DNA of 64,000 nucleotides from Rhodosporidiobolus odoratus (taxonomy: Eukaryota; Basidiomycota; Microbotryomycetes; Sporidiobolales; Sporidiobolaceae), in assembly GCA_034387635.1 (NCBI GenBank), contig JAOANU010000012.1:1-64000 (forward strand), read 5' to 3'. Both the position numbers and the translations under genes were made by a program. Of the stretch, positions 51,278 through 63,290 are shown in pieces; the stretch's first letter is position 1, and every line of letters begins with the position of its first letter. A model generated the notes under the pieces. It saw only the letters and a program-made list of their open reading frames with translations. It was not told the origin of the DNA and ran no database searches.

Positions 51278-52462
51278 ATGTCCGCCAAGCACCTACTCAG
51301 ACCACTCCGAAAACTTCTCTTGACGGCCCACACCTCGCCTTGTCTGGCCAGACCTTCTAGCGGCAACTTCTCTCCTCGACCCCGACACCTCTCGAATGCC
51401 TTACCTCGATACGAACAGGCCACCTGGGACACTCTGGTAGACGACGCAGGCTCATTCAAATCTACCTCAGCCGCCTCCGACTCGTCCGCCTTGCCGTCTC
51501 GGCGTCCCTCTCGCCCTCCCTCTTCACCTTACCGCACACCTTCTCGCACATCGCCTCCACCTCGGCAGCGCACAGCGGGACGGCCACAGCACCGAGGCAG
51601 CACGCCTACCCTGCCGGCTCTGCATCCTCTTCCTTCACTTGACTCGCTCGATCCAGTCCACCTTCACGCCCTCCGCCTCCATGTCTCCAATACGATCCGC
51701 CGAGTCCCCACCCCCGAAGACCTCCAGCACTCCCTCCGCCCCTGGCTCATAGCTCAGCACAAACACCGCGTAGACGCCTTCAAGTCCGCAGAACAACGGG
51801 CCAAGAAACAGGAGGACCAACGACATCAGCTCGACCTTGCTTGGGAGTGGCAACGACAGGTCGACGTCAGTGCGGGGCTTCCGAGGACGGAACAGCAGAA
51901 GAATACGGACGCAAAGGTACTGCGGCGATTGGACGTTAAGAGGAGGGAAAAGATGGAGGCGGAACAAGAACGAGAAGCGCAAGAGTGGCAACGGGCGGTC
52001 GGCGAGCGGAAGAAGCCCAGCGCATCGTCCGAAGGATTGTCGGCAGGCGCCGGAGCTACGTCGTCAGCGCAGGAGCTCGACGAGCACGCACCGGACTGGA
52101 AACGGCACCGCCAGACAATGCTGAAAAAGTTTCCGGGTGGATGGGAACCGCCGAAGCGCATCTCTCGGGAGGCGATGGACCTCATCCGTACCCTCGCACG
52201 CGACGATCCGCAAAAGTACACGGTCTCGGCGCTTGCCCAGAAGTTCAAGATTTCGCCCGAGGCGGTCAGGCGGATTGTCAAGAGCAGGTTCGAGCTACCA
52301 CCGGAGGAGAAGGCCAGAAGGGAGGCGAAGAGGAAGGAGATGCGGCAACGGGACATCGCGCAAGGTGGGGTGCAAGGTAACCAGCAGGCTTGGGGCGGCG
52401 ACGTCGCAGGGGAAAGGCAGGAGATGAGGAACCTTCGGAACAGGGCAGAGGGTGACCGGTAG
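51278..52462 (+). CDS. RRG9: RRG9/neugrin-family mitochondrial protein
   Basis: Required for respiratory growth in yeast; human neugrin binds mitochondrial 16S rRNA. Single exon, 394 aa. The N-terminus is a plausible mitochondrial presequence (MSAKHLLRPLRKLLLTAHTS, no acid residues). A Ser/Pro/Arg-rich segment follows, then a charged helix (residues 180-270) and the conserved domain WKRHRQTMLKKFPGGWEPPK, RISREAMDLIRTLARDDP, VSALAQKFKISPEAVRRIVK at about 290-350. The domain fits the family; the function is inferred from it. Confidence 0.88.
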   Translation: MSAKHLLRPLRKLLLTAHTSPCLARPSSGNFSPRPRHLSNALPRYEQATWDTLVDDAGSFKSTSAASDSSALPSRRPSRPPSSPYRTPSRTSPPPRQRTAGRPQHRGSTPTLPALHPLPSLDSLDPVHLHALRLHVSNTIRRVPTPEDLQHSLRPWLIAQHKHRVDAFKSAEQRAKKQEDQRHQLDLAWEWQRQVDVSAGLPRTEQQKNTDAKVLRRLDVKRREKMEAEQEREAQEWQRAVGERKKPSASSEGLSAGAGATSSAQELDEHAPDWKRHRQTMLKKFPGGWEPPKRISREAMDLIRTLARDDPQKYTVSALAQKFKISPEAVRRIVKSRFELPPEEKARREAKRKEMRQRDIAQGGVQGNQQAWGGDVAGERQEMRNLRNRAEGDR

Positions 52463-54758
52463 AATCCTTGTGCCGAAACTCTTCACCGCTCTTCCTGCTG
52501 TTTCCATGCCAACATGTTGCGTGGACAGAGCTGCTGTGTGAACAGCGCTGATGCGGCCCGTCGTCGACCTGAGCACTGAGCATCGCGTTTGAGAAGGTCA
52601 ACGAGTACAGTCGCAGGCTAATTGTGCGGCGTGACCGTGTTGCTGCAGCATGCCTGTCCCGTTATCTGTACAATCACCACGTCTGCCTCTAGCTTTGAGG
52701 CTAGACCACGCCTGCGCAGCGGGACCATCAGCAGAATCAGAAAGTGCAGTCACTGGCCTTCTGACTATTCCGACTATCTCTTCCTTTAGTGACCTAAGCA
52801 GGCATGATACAAACGACCAGCAGACGTACCAGCAGACGTTCAGAAGCACTGAAGGGTAAGGGTATAACAAGAAACAGGGAACAGCAACTTTTGCACAAAG
52901 CTGCAATGTCTCTAGTTCTCAACAACTTGTTATCGCGCCGAACCCTGGGTTCGGCTCGTCCGCGTCGCAGGGCGTTCACCGCGGCTACACAAACAGTAGT
53001 AACCTCCTGACCTTCCTCCCCCCCCGCATCTGAGGCGGTACCATCCGTGTTGGCATTTGAGGATCAAACACGCAAACGCCTGGCGCAGGTGGTGGCATCG
53101 TTGGCATCGGTACTCTCATCGTCCCAAACATTCCTTGCGGCATCTGCACCTGTGAGACCGACCCTCTTCTCGGCCTCGGTTTGAACCTATCCTCCATTCC
53201 GCGCTGATGCTTATCTGCCAGCCTCAGGAATGGTCTGAAGAAGGGGAGAGGAGGTCTCCCCGTTGTACTCCTGGCTCTTGTAATTCTAGGTCAGTCTAAT
53301 CAGCCTCTACTGCGTCTCGCAAGCGTTTCTTTGCTTCCTGTTTGTCTGGTCTGGAGGTAGGAACCAGGTGTGGCAATCTTATCCTGTGTTTCACCTTTTT
53401 CTCCCGTCTTGCCTGTCTCGACGCCGTTTTCCCCGTTTTGACGGGGAAGACGGAGTCCCGGTCCCCGGTGAGATCCCGTTGGCCAACACGAGGGCTTCCG
53501 CCCCGGTGTCACCGTGCGACGGGACCGAAGGGCGCGGGAAGGCATTCTCTAGGCTGCAGGATCAAAGCCGCTCGTCATCCCCTCGGGAGCGTCGGTGAGC
53601 AGATTCACATACAGCAAGGTGTACCACGGCTAGTCTGCACCCTCAGCAAGCTCCCAAACGCGGTGTGAACGAGGTGAGGAGGGAATATGACCTGTCGCTG
53701 GTGACTCAGCGCACTGCCGTGTTCGGCCTCTGCCCGCTAGTTGCGGGCTACGGGCTACGGGCTACGGGCACGACCACCTAAGATCGATGACGCTCGACAC
53801 CGACTGAGGAGCAAGGAGGCGATGAGGGCGAAAGCGGAAAGATGAGTTGAGAAGGTCAAACGGGTCAGTCGGGAGGGGGGGGCCTTGTGCCGCCTTACTG
53901 CGTCCGTCTGGCAGAGCATGGGCAGCGCCAGATGCGAGATGCACGCACTGGTAAACATCTGGCTGGGTGGTCGCCGATTTGGGTCAGAGATCAGTGAAAG
54001 TCGAAGCCTGCATGCAGACTTAAACATGTGCATATTGACGGTTGAAGTGACCGACAGTCAGAGTCAAGTCGCACGTTACTAAGTGGGAACTACTTGAAGA
54101 CAGTGCAACGTTCGAGGTTTGTGAGGGAACAAAGGAGGAGGACGCACCGTACGAAAACCTCCGACCTTCCAGCACTCGTCTACTCTGTCAGCGAGACAGT
54201 GAAGTGCGCTCTGCGACTAGATAGTCAGCGCTTGCGGGGAGAAGCTCGAGGAGAGAAACGAGGAATCGCACCTTCGTCCTCCTGCTCCTCCGGCCCCTCC
54301 CTAGTCCCCAACTTGTGGACTTGTTCCATATCAGCGGACCCGAGCCGGAGGAACAGCGCCAACCAGTAGACAAGAAGAAGCCAAGCAAGCAAGCGCGGTG
54401 ACGAACCTCCCCTCGCATACACGGTTCACCAAACCTTGCTGCGAAGAACCCATCCACAATAACGAAACTCGGGGCACGAGGAACCTGTATGTGGCGAGAG
54501 TAGTTGCACAAGGGACCGATGGAGACAACGAGTGACGAGTGGAGAGACCAGGGAAGCTAAGATCGAAAGTGTGAACGAGTGTCGGTGGGTAGGAAGGGAA
54601 GAAGTAGGAGAGGAAGAAAGAAAGGGAAAGGGAAAGGAAGTGTACAGGGACAACTGCGACAAAGAACTGCTGCGGTCATGAGAGCCGGAAAGGGGGGTAC
54701 TGCTGAAAAGTGGGAGAGTAACGGAATAAGAAAAGTGTCTGTCAAGTGGGGCGAGCCA
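52463..54758. other. Long region without a firm gene; one possible small spliced gene
   Basis: About 2.3 kb. On the minus strand a chain of introns can be proposed at 54345-53764: MEQVHKLGTREGPEEQEDE, then VDECWKVGGFRT, then MFTSACISHLALPMLCQTDA with a GTAAGG donor, then SVSSVIDLRWSCP and stop. The first junction needs a less usual acceptor. Further left, 53197-52985 codes on minus for a Met/Pro-rich stretch (QGMFGTMRVPMPTMPPPAP) that reads like a C-terminal exon. At 53744-53764 CGGGCTA occurs three times. None of this matches a family I know; could be relic genes or a non-coding region. Confidence 0.3.
53744..53764 (+). repeat. 7-bp tandem repeat CGGGCTA x3
   Basis: Three perfect copies, flanked by partial ones on both sides. 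Confidence 0.85.
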
Positions 54759-57700
54759 CTACTGCGCCTTCGCCTTGCCGGCCTGCTGCTGCTCCTTCTC
54801 GCGCATGACGGCGGCTTCCCTCTCCTCCCGCCGTTGCTTCTCGGCCGCGTCGTCCTCGCTCACGTTCGGCGGAGGTTGCTCGTTGTGCTGTTCCTGCTCT
54901 TCCTTCTTGTGCTCGAACATGCGGGGGCGAAGGGACTCATCGTTGCCACGGATGACGCTCTTGACGAAGGCGAGGAAGCGGTCGCCGTATTCACGAGGGT
55001 GTACAGGAGAGATCATGTGCTGCGGACCGAGAGGCGATCAGCTCGAAACTCGAGAGGAAGCACACAGCGGAAACCTACCTTGTCGTGCTGCAAGCCCTTC
55101 CAGAAGTGCTCGAGACGCTTGACAATGGTGTAAGGAGTGAGAATATCGATGATACCCTGCGTCCCCGAGTGTCTACGTCAGAGAAGCGCAGCGAGAGTAG
55201 CGAAGGAAGCACGGCGTACGAGGTAGTAGATCACACCCAGATCCTCGTTATTTTCCCCCGTCGCCCGCATACCACCTTCGTCCTGATAGAACAAGAACAG
55301 TCGCCGCTCGGACGTGTCTTGCTCGGGAAGCTCATGCGCAACGCCGAGGGCTTGAGGATCGGACCGCTGGACGGCTTTGCGAAGAGCCGAAGCGTCGGCA
55401 TCGCGCTTGACTTGCGTAGGTTTTCGCGACGGACGAGGAGCGTTGGGCTATGGTGGACCGCGCGGTAAGCGTCGGCGGATAACAAAATATAGGAGCCTGC
55501 TTACCTGGAAAACGCTAAGCTTGTCCTCCCTTAATCCGTCGCTGTTCCCCCGAACCCCGTTGTGGATGCCGGTCAACAGGGAGTAGTCCATGATACCCAA
55601 CCTCTGCAACAGCTCCGTATCTCGCCTGAGCTGTTCCTCGAAGAGAGCCTTCTTTTCCGGACCGAGCGCGAGTTGGCGGTGTCGAGTAACCCAGTTCAGG
55701 TCTTTGAGGACGGCGTGAGGGTTCTGAGCGGCTTTGTCTTCGGGATAGAGGCGACCGATGGCGGAACCCTGAGAGGCATAGCAGGAATACTCAAACTGAA
55801 GTCAGCAAAGGAAGCATGCCAGAGGGAGGGGAAAGAGCGCACCTTGAGGTCATAAGTCTCGTGGATATCTCGATGCGGCGGGAACAAGTTGTTCATGATG
55901 ACAAAGTGAATCTTCTTCCCATGCGGCAGCTTGACCCGATGCAACCCGTAAAACCTCGAGATGAGGGTGTGCGGGTTCTTCTTGACATACTCGTGGTAGT
56001 CCTTCAGGATGGAACGGAGGAACTTGTGCTCGGTGTGCCGAATCGTCTTGATGATGAAGCGGTAGTCGCGGGAGAAGTAGAAGAAGGAACCCGATTTGCC
56101 GGGCGAGCCGAGCTCGGAGAGAATGTATTTGGCGGTGAGGGAGATGAGGTAGTCAGACGGGTCGAGGTAGAAGTACTCGCGCAGTTCGCGGAAGATCCAA
56201 GGGGCGTAATCCTTAAACTTGAAGTCGTACTTGACGGAGGGAGTGAGCTCGTTGCCGACGCTGTCAGAGTCAGACCAGTCAGTTTCCGCAGCTGTTCTCC
56301 AGCATGGTATGATCAACAGCTCACATGTCGAAGGAGAACTTGTGTCGCGCCGTGTAGTCCGCATCTGTGAGTGGTCGCTTCGCCTTGGCTTGACATCGCG
56401 ACACCTGCAGAGAGTGCGTGATTAGCACGGCGCCGACGACGGGCAATACTGAGAAAGACATACTCCGATCCTGATTCCCGTCAACATGTTGTACATCAAG
56501 ACATAGTTCGCATGGTCTGTGCCGATCAGGTTCCCAACCAGCACGCCCGCCCCTCCCGGCACTGCATGCTCCTCCTCTTCCAGCTTGTCCTGCCTACTTC
56601 GCCGTCCCGATTCGACTGCGGGGATAGACGCCTCGTCGCCGACAGGAGGGGAGGTAGCTTTCGGCGGTATAGAAGGCGGAACACCCGAATCAACGCTCGA
56701 AGCCGGCAAGGACGACCCGCTCCCCATGCGAGTTGACCTCCGCTTGAGTAACGCCCCCGGACCAGGAAGGTTCATCCCCAAGCCTGTCCGTTCCTTCTCC
56801 ATAGGTTTTTCCGGGACAGGTAGGGGCGAAGACGGAGGATGTGAGAATGACCCTCCGTTCGCCCGCCGTTCACGATCCTTTTCTCGCTGCTGAACGTCCC
56901 TGTCCCGCTCGATGCGCTGTTGCTCCTTCTCAGCTTGCTCCCTCTTCTCCGCTCGCTGTCTTCGGATCGCTTCAGCCTGGAGGGCAATGGAGGACTCGAC
57001 GTCCATATGTATCGGGGGTGAGGCGGAATAAGACGAGGTATGCGAGGTGTTGTTGTGGAATTGGAGATGGGTCGGACGGGACAGGGAAGCGGGAGAAAAC
57101 GAGTTGGACCGGTGGGCTTGAGCTTGAGCCGTTGCGGACAGGGAAGAACCGCGCATTCTGCCGGCAGACGCGGCAGCGGAGGAGCGTCGAGGATTCGGAC
57201 CCGTCGAGTTGGCGGCGCTACCGGGAGGTGTGAGGGAAGAGGTGATGTACGGCAAGACGCCCGCTGGGGGTGTAAGAGGAGAAGAAGGGTGTGATCCCGG
57301 CGGAGTAGGGGAGGAAGGGGTCGTATTACTTCTTCGCATTGAGGGCGGAGCGAGGCCGGTAGGGGCAACTGACGGCGGCGCAAGGAAGGTAGTGGACGTA
57401 GGAGAGAGCTCGACGGGCGTGGGAGGATGCGGTACGGCAGAGGTCGAGGCGGTGGGAGCGAAAGTCGAGCGAAACTCAGGCTGCGGAAAGTTCGGCCGTA
57501 GCGAGTTTCGGGAGCGGGATGGGGACAAAGAAGAGGATGTAGCTGTTGGCTCGGGTGAGGCGGCCAAAAACGGGGTGAGAGAAGGTGCTTCTTCCGCGAG
57601 AGGGGAAAGGCGGGACGAGCTTGTTGCAGGGCGGAGAGGCTGCGGCACCGGCGCTTCCACATTCGTCGCGTAGGACACTGGCGACTCCGATCGCCGAGTT

Positions 57701-58737
57701 AGTGAAGACGATGTTAGGGGAAGGGACTCTGCTGCACTCTCTGGCCCCGGAGTCTCGCTCGCCGCGGTCGAGTAAACGCTGCTCGCCCCATTGGTAAGCT
57801 CCTCCTCCTCCTCCTCCTGTTCGACCTTCCTCTCGAGCATCGCCGCCAACCTCGGCTCCAGCACCTCCTTCTCCTCCTCCCTCTCCGGCGTGACCCATCC
57901 CCCCTCTTCGAGCCTATCCTGCAACTCCCCCTTGGCACTCCGCATACGCAGCTTGAGCGCATCAAGGTGATCCTGCTCGTCAGGGTGATCTCGGAAGTCG
58001 GTAACCTGACTCGCCTGACCGGGCTCGGGATGCTCGTTCAGGCGGAGGGTCGTGCCCTTCTCTGCGGCACCCTCCTTCTTGGCGGTCCCTTGAGTCGGCG
58101 TCGAAGAGCGATTCATACCGGGATGATGATTTCGGTGAAACCAGTGCCCGTGGCCGTTGCTCCCCAGGACCCGCTCTTTTTCCCTCTTCTGCGCCGCGGC
58201 CTGCTTCAACCCTCCCAAGAACCCTGGGGCTCCCTCCCTGACCACGACTCCATTCTTCTGCACAAGCACCCTGGCTGGGTCGAGGTCGCCTGCAGAGATT
58301 CGCTCCGAGAGGGAGAAGAGCGGGTTGACCCCGTCGCTCGACGAGGAGGAAGGGTCTTTGGCTCGCCCTCCGGTGATCGCTCGACTGGGGTTGTGTCGAG
58401 TCGGAGGTGTTGAACAGCGTTCTGGTGAGGCAGATGGGAGTGCACAAGGTGTAGAGGACGAGTCAGAGGGATTGTCCTCCTGTTTCATCGCTGGCTCCTC
58501 TTTGACCCCCCGTCGCTCCTCCGCAAGTTGACTGCTGAGTTGAGTGACCGTCTTGGTATGTTCTAGTTGAGAGATCGAGCCAGTTGAGCTTGTCGGAGTT
58601 GGTATTGAAGATGAAGGTGAGTCGTTGTGCGAGGTGTTGACCGACTCAGTTGTAAAGTGAGATGAAGTGGGAGAGGGTGAAGGAAGGTGACGAGGGGACA
58701 GCTGGGGTGGGTGCTTCGATGGTGAGTACGCTAGCAT
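54759..58737 (-). CDS. MSS4: Phosphatidylinositol-4-phosphate 5-kinase (Mss4 type)
   Basis: Makes PI(4,5)P2 at the plasma membrane. The N-terminal 700 residues come from one large exon and are low complexity (Ser/Pro/Thr with Glu-rich coiled segments). The kinase domain follows: [56 protein letters not shown] (ATP-site Lys), [16 protein letters not shown] joined to [21 protein letters not shown] (catalytic Asp) and [16 protein letters not shown], then [15 protein letters not shown]. The activation-loop segment lies in between. The tail is a Gln/Glu-rich helix ending GKAKAQ. The open frame continues up to a TTG at 58767; the first ATG is 58737. An upstream intron and extra exon cannot be excluded. 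Confidence 0.93.
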
Positions 58738-59183
58738 AGACTGGATACTGCCTCTGTAACTTGCCAAGTCAGATCAGCGAGAGAGGACGAGTTTTTTCTC
58801 TCTCGCCTTTTGACGCTCTCAGCCCGCCCGCAGCAAAATCCGATGCCTCATTCTCGCAACGTCTCGGCAATCCTTACTCTCGCTCTGGCCGAACTCAGCA
58901 GGACTAGATTGCTACTTGATCTCACAGAGTCTGAAATCAAGGCAGTCCATTGCGAGGAGAACGATGAGAAAAAAACACGGAAAGAGGGAAACAGCACAAC
59001 GACAGCAATGCATGCAGCGAGACAATCCGGAGATACGACAGAGGTGACGAATGAGGAGAGACGGGGCTACAACCGGAAGATTGGGAGGGAGAAAAGACCG
59101 ACGGAGGAAAAAGGCTGAGGAGGAAATACGAAAAAGGCGAAGTGATGCAGGCAGCGGCGAGCAGGCAAGGAGGGGAGGAATGC
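58738..59183. other. Intergenic, PIP5K start to RAD54 end
   Basis: About 450 bp; both genes are on minus, so this is the PIP5K promoter and the RAD54 3' flank. Purine-rich on the plus strand from 59030. A last small RAD54 exon may reach into it. Confidence 0.45.
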
Positions 59184-62100
59184 TTAGGTGGAAATGTCTG
59201 GAGAAGAGAGAGAACCGCGTCGGACCAAGGCGTCAGAACTAGCGCGGTTCAAAGGCGAACAGGAAAGAAAAGGAGAAGGAGAAAACGCACACTGGAAGCA
59301 AGCCGTGACGCTGCCCAACCCGGTTTCCGCCCTGAGCAAGTCGTCGTGAATGTTCGAGAGACACTCGTTAGTGAGGTGGTTCCATCTGTGCAAGGCGTAG
59401 TCGGGTCAGTACTGCTTGGGGCCAAAAAGGAGAGGAAAAGCCGGACGTCGAGGTGTCGCCATAAAGCATGGCCGGAGCCTTGATGGCTTGCTTGCCGTTC
59501 TTACAGCGCTTGCACTTGAACAAGTCGTGGGTCTGCACGGAAGATCGGTCAGCGTCTGCTTGCTACAAGCTCACGGCGAGACAAGGTAAAACCCGCAAGC
59601 GAGACGTACCTCGCAATCCCGCTCTTTGTACTGGAACAGCTGACGCAGATTGTCTCCCGAGTAGTGGCGTTCAATGTCCTCCTTGGCGTCAACGATGCAG
59701 GACGACAGATTCTGCTTGTGAGACTGGCGTTGGAAGACTGCCGGACGGGAATGTCGTAGTGGGGTGAGGCGAGCGGCAAGCACGAGGCACGTCGATTACG
59801 AGAGCAAACGGCGAATGCGGACAGGGACGAGTGAGGAAGGAGTGACAGCAAGCGGGAATCAATCAGCACGTGAACGAGTCAAGCGCAAGAAACAGGAAGA
59901 CACGCACTCTTCTCCTCCACCGTCCCGGTCGCGACGAAGCGGTAGACAAAGCCTGTGAGTCGAGATCACGTCAGTGGACTTTTGTCATGAGCCTTCAAGC
60001 AAGGCGAACCGAGCGAAGAAAGAAACTAAGCAAATTCGACTCACAATCCTTCTTCTGTCCATCACGCCAGACACGTGCGAGGGCCTGCATGTCGGAGGCT
60101 GGGTTCCAGTCTACGCAGTGACGAGATAGTGCAGATTTCGCCAAGTGTGACGAGAGGCGGTGAAGGCACGACATGAAGAAACAAACCAGGAAAGTCAGCA
60201 ATGCGTCCTGCTTGTAGACCTCCTGCAATCACGTCGGCGCAACAAGAGAGAGACCTCCGACGTGTCGAGGGAAGCGGAAGTACGTGGACGCACCGGGATC
60301 GAACAGAATCAACCGATTGGCACCAATCAAGTTAATCCCGCACCCACCAGCTTTCGAACTCAGGAGGAAAATGAACTCCTTCCCGTCGGGGTTATTGAAC
60401 CGATCGACGAGCTTCTGTCGTTTCGTAACGTTCATAGTACCATCAAGGCGGAGGAATCCGTATTTGCGGTTGGCACAGAGACGTTCAAACATGTCGAGGG
60501 TGGTGGTAAAGTTGGAAATGAGGACGATCTTGTCGTCCGAGGTTGAGCGCATTTGGGTCAGGAAGCTGGTAGCAGAGAGGTACGTCAGCAACACACCAAC
60601 CAGGGAATAGGGAAAGAGAACGCACCGGTCGAGAACGGCCATCTTCCCGCTCAGCACAGGGTCGAGCTTTCGCCGCTTGTCTTGCGGGTCGTAGCCATCC
60701 GGGTAACACTCCTGACTTCCCGGCATGTCCTCGATATAGTTGAGCAGGTCGGGGTGATTGCAAAGCTTGCGAAGGATGGTAATTGCCTTGAGTGGCTGCG
60801 ATTCCTTGCCCTTTAAGAGGCGTTGAAGTTCGGGGGTCTTTTGGAAGAAGCGGTAGAGAGCGAGCTGGAAGGGAGAGAGGCCAATAAAGACGACGTGTTC
60901 GTACTTGACGGGCACTGCAATCGTGAGCGGAAATAGTCGAAGGGCAGGAAGGTTAAGGTCAGCCTCGCAATCGGGCGAAAAGTGTACGAAAGGACGTACG
61001 GTACTTGCTGAGCAGATCATTTGTCCTGCGGATGATGAACTTATTGACCTTGGCAAGCAGCTCCTTCATCGCTGCGTCTCCCTTCTCCTTCTCCTTGTCC
61101 GTAGCAAGACCATCTCGACCCTTGATGATGGGCAACTCGAATTGCTTGTGAAACTCTTGCTTGGTGCCGAGGTATTGAGGGTTGCAGAAGTTGAGGAGGG
61201 AGAAGTACTCGTCGAGATCGTTCTGTTCGATGCGAAGGGCGAGGCCGACGAGGCGGATACCGAAGGAGAGAATGACAGACCGAGAAGTGGGTCGAAGGTG
61301 GAGAGGGACGCAAGAGGGCGATCAACGACAGTCGGGCGAAAGGAGAGAGCGACGTGACGCACCTGGATGGGCGTGCCAGTCAAGATGACCCTCCGCTTGC
61401 AGTTGATAGCCATGAGCGCGGTGTACGTCTGATTGCCTTCACAAACTCATGCAAGTCAGCACAGCTCGCGACAGCGACAGTTCGCCCGGAACAGTGGGGA
61501 GAGTCGACATACCTGAGTTCTTCAGACGATGACCCTCATCTGCGAGGAGCAGACCGACTTCGGTATTGCCGAGCTCGTCGGTAAGCGTACGCAGCTTTTC
61601 GTACGAAACGATGATGACTGTCGCCAAGTAGGGAAAGGGAGCGCAGTAGAACAAGGTAGATTGGAACGAGCGATCAATCTCGCTGCAGCGTGCCAGAGAG
61701 AGTGAGAAATAGCGCACTTGGTTGAGCAACCTGCTTCCCCTTTGTCCCACACCACTGCCTGACCTGATTAATCAACGCATTCCCGGCAACTTTGCCGTCG
61801 ATTGCCATAGGCGAAACAGCGCCCTCGCCAAGCCACTTGACGAGCTCGTTCGCCCAGTTCTTGACGAGCGACGAGGGGCAGACGACGATAGCTTTGTCGA
61901 TGGCGTGCTTGCCGGGTAGCGGAGACTGGCGGAGGAGCGTCCACATGAGGGTGATGCATTGTAGCTGGGAAGCCGAGACAATCAGTAAGGAAGCAAGGGG
62001 GACAGAAGAACCCCATATGAACCGGGGAGCGGGAAGGCGAGGACAGGGGGACAAGAAGGCGACAAGGGGGGACGTCGCGGCTGCAGGTATCGGGAAGGGG

Positions 62101-63116
62101 CGTACCGTTTTTCCGAGACCCATTTCGTCCGCCATGATGCACCTAAACGGCAATAGGCACGTTAGGGTTGCAGGGCGCGCAGGAAACACGGCAGAGTGCG
62201 ACGTACCCGAATGCTTGCTCGTCCGTCATACCGGTCGTGCAGCGATACAAGAACTTGACACCTTCGACTTGGTGCGGACGAAGCTTCCCTCCAACCCTCG
62301 GATCAATCACGACCGGCACCTTCTTGACCATGGCCTTCTTCTTCTCCCTGTCCACGATACCGAGGATCTCGGCGAGACTCTTGTGCACCTTCTTCCGCTC
62401 CAGGTCGAGCTTCGTTGCCCCTTCCTCTTCTTGCTCCTCTCGCTGTTTCTTCTCGGCTGCTAATCTCGCCAATTCCCTCTCGGCTTCGCGGTCGTCGACG
62501 GTCGGATCCCAGAGTACGATGGCATGATCGGCGAGAGGGTCGTGCAACGGAGCAGGGAGGATGTCGCCAGCTTGACGAGTACCGAGCGGTTTGAGGGAGA
62601 TCTTGGTTTCAAGAATGACGCCTTTCTTCTTCATGCCGGGTATGGTGAAGGCTTTCACCACGGTCGACTCGAAGATCTTGGGGCGATAGACGGGGAACTG
62701 CTTGGGCTGGGGCGGCGCAACGTACTTGTCGACAAAGCCTCCTCGCTTCTTTTTTCCGTCGTCATCGTCATCCTCCTCACCCTTTTTCTTTACCCCCTTC
62801 TTGCTCTTCTTAGCTGCTGGCTCGTCCGAGTCGCCGCCGGCGTTGGTGTAGAAGTCGTTCTCGGTGAAGACGACGCGAGGTCGTTTGGTCGAGGTGCGAG
62901 TGCCGCCGAGCTGACGTGAGCGTGTTCCGCTGGTCGACTGGGGAACCTTGAAGGCTGTGGATGGGGGGTGTCAGCTCAGCGTGTTCGGACAGAAGGTTGT
63001 AGGAGTGGCGTACGCTTCGAAACAACCCCAAACCCGCCTCCATTTGCCCTGCCTTGAGCCTCTTCTGTTGATGCTGAGGGGTCCTGCTTGACCTGAGCTA
63101 GGAATGAACGCCTCAT
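59184..63116 (-). CDS. RAD54: RAD54 DNA translocase (SNF2 family)
   Basis: Motor that works with Rad51 in homologous recombination. Starts [16 protein letters not shown] at 63116. Motifs in order: [31 protein letters not shown] (Walker A), [29 protein letters not shown] (DEGH, as in Rad54), [88 protein letters not shown]. The C-terminal part has [14 protein letters not shown]. About twelve exons. The end is uncertain: after [19 protein letters not shown] the frame stays open to a stop at 59184, but an intron starting near 59292 could lead to another ending. Head-to-head with RAD52. Confidence 0.94.
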
Positions 63117-63290
63117 GTAGGTATACAACGAGCGAGAGATTGGTAGTGGTGAGGAGAGAGTGGCGCAGATGAGAGACAGAGAGAAATAAACAACACGTGC
63201 ATTGAATTGATTGAAAAACGCGTCTCCAACTCCAAACAAAGTCAACAAACCCATCTCTAATTCAATCTTACTCTCGTCGTACTCCTCTAT
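63117..63290. promoter_or_regulatory. Shared divergent promoter RAD54 / RAD52
   Basis: 174 bp between the two start codons. It contains CACGTG at 63194-63199 and ACGCGT at 63218-63223, both palindromic and so readable from either side. ACGCGT is the core of the MluI cell-cycle box bound by MBF in yeasts; CACGTG is the E-box bound by Cbf1/bHLH factors. Position near the middle fits use by both genes. Binding itself is inference. Confidence 0.65.

Noticed and set aside
58738..58767. Start of the PIP5K at 58767
   Set aside because: That codon is TTG. The first ATG is at 58737.
63181..63223. ACGCGT and CACGTG as mere chance words
   Set aside because: Chance cannot be excluded, since each six-base word is expected now and then. 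I kept them because both lie within 30 bp in a promoter where such sites make sense.
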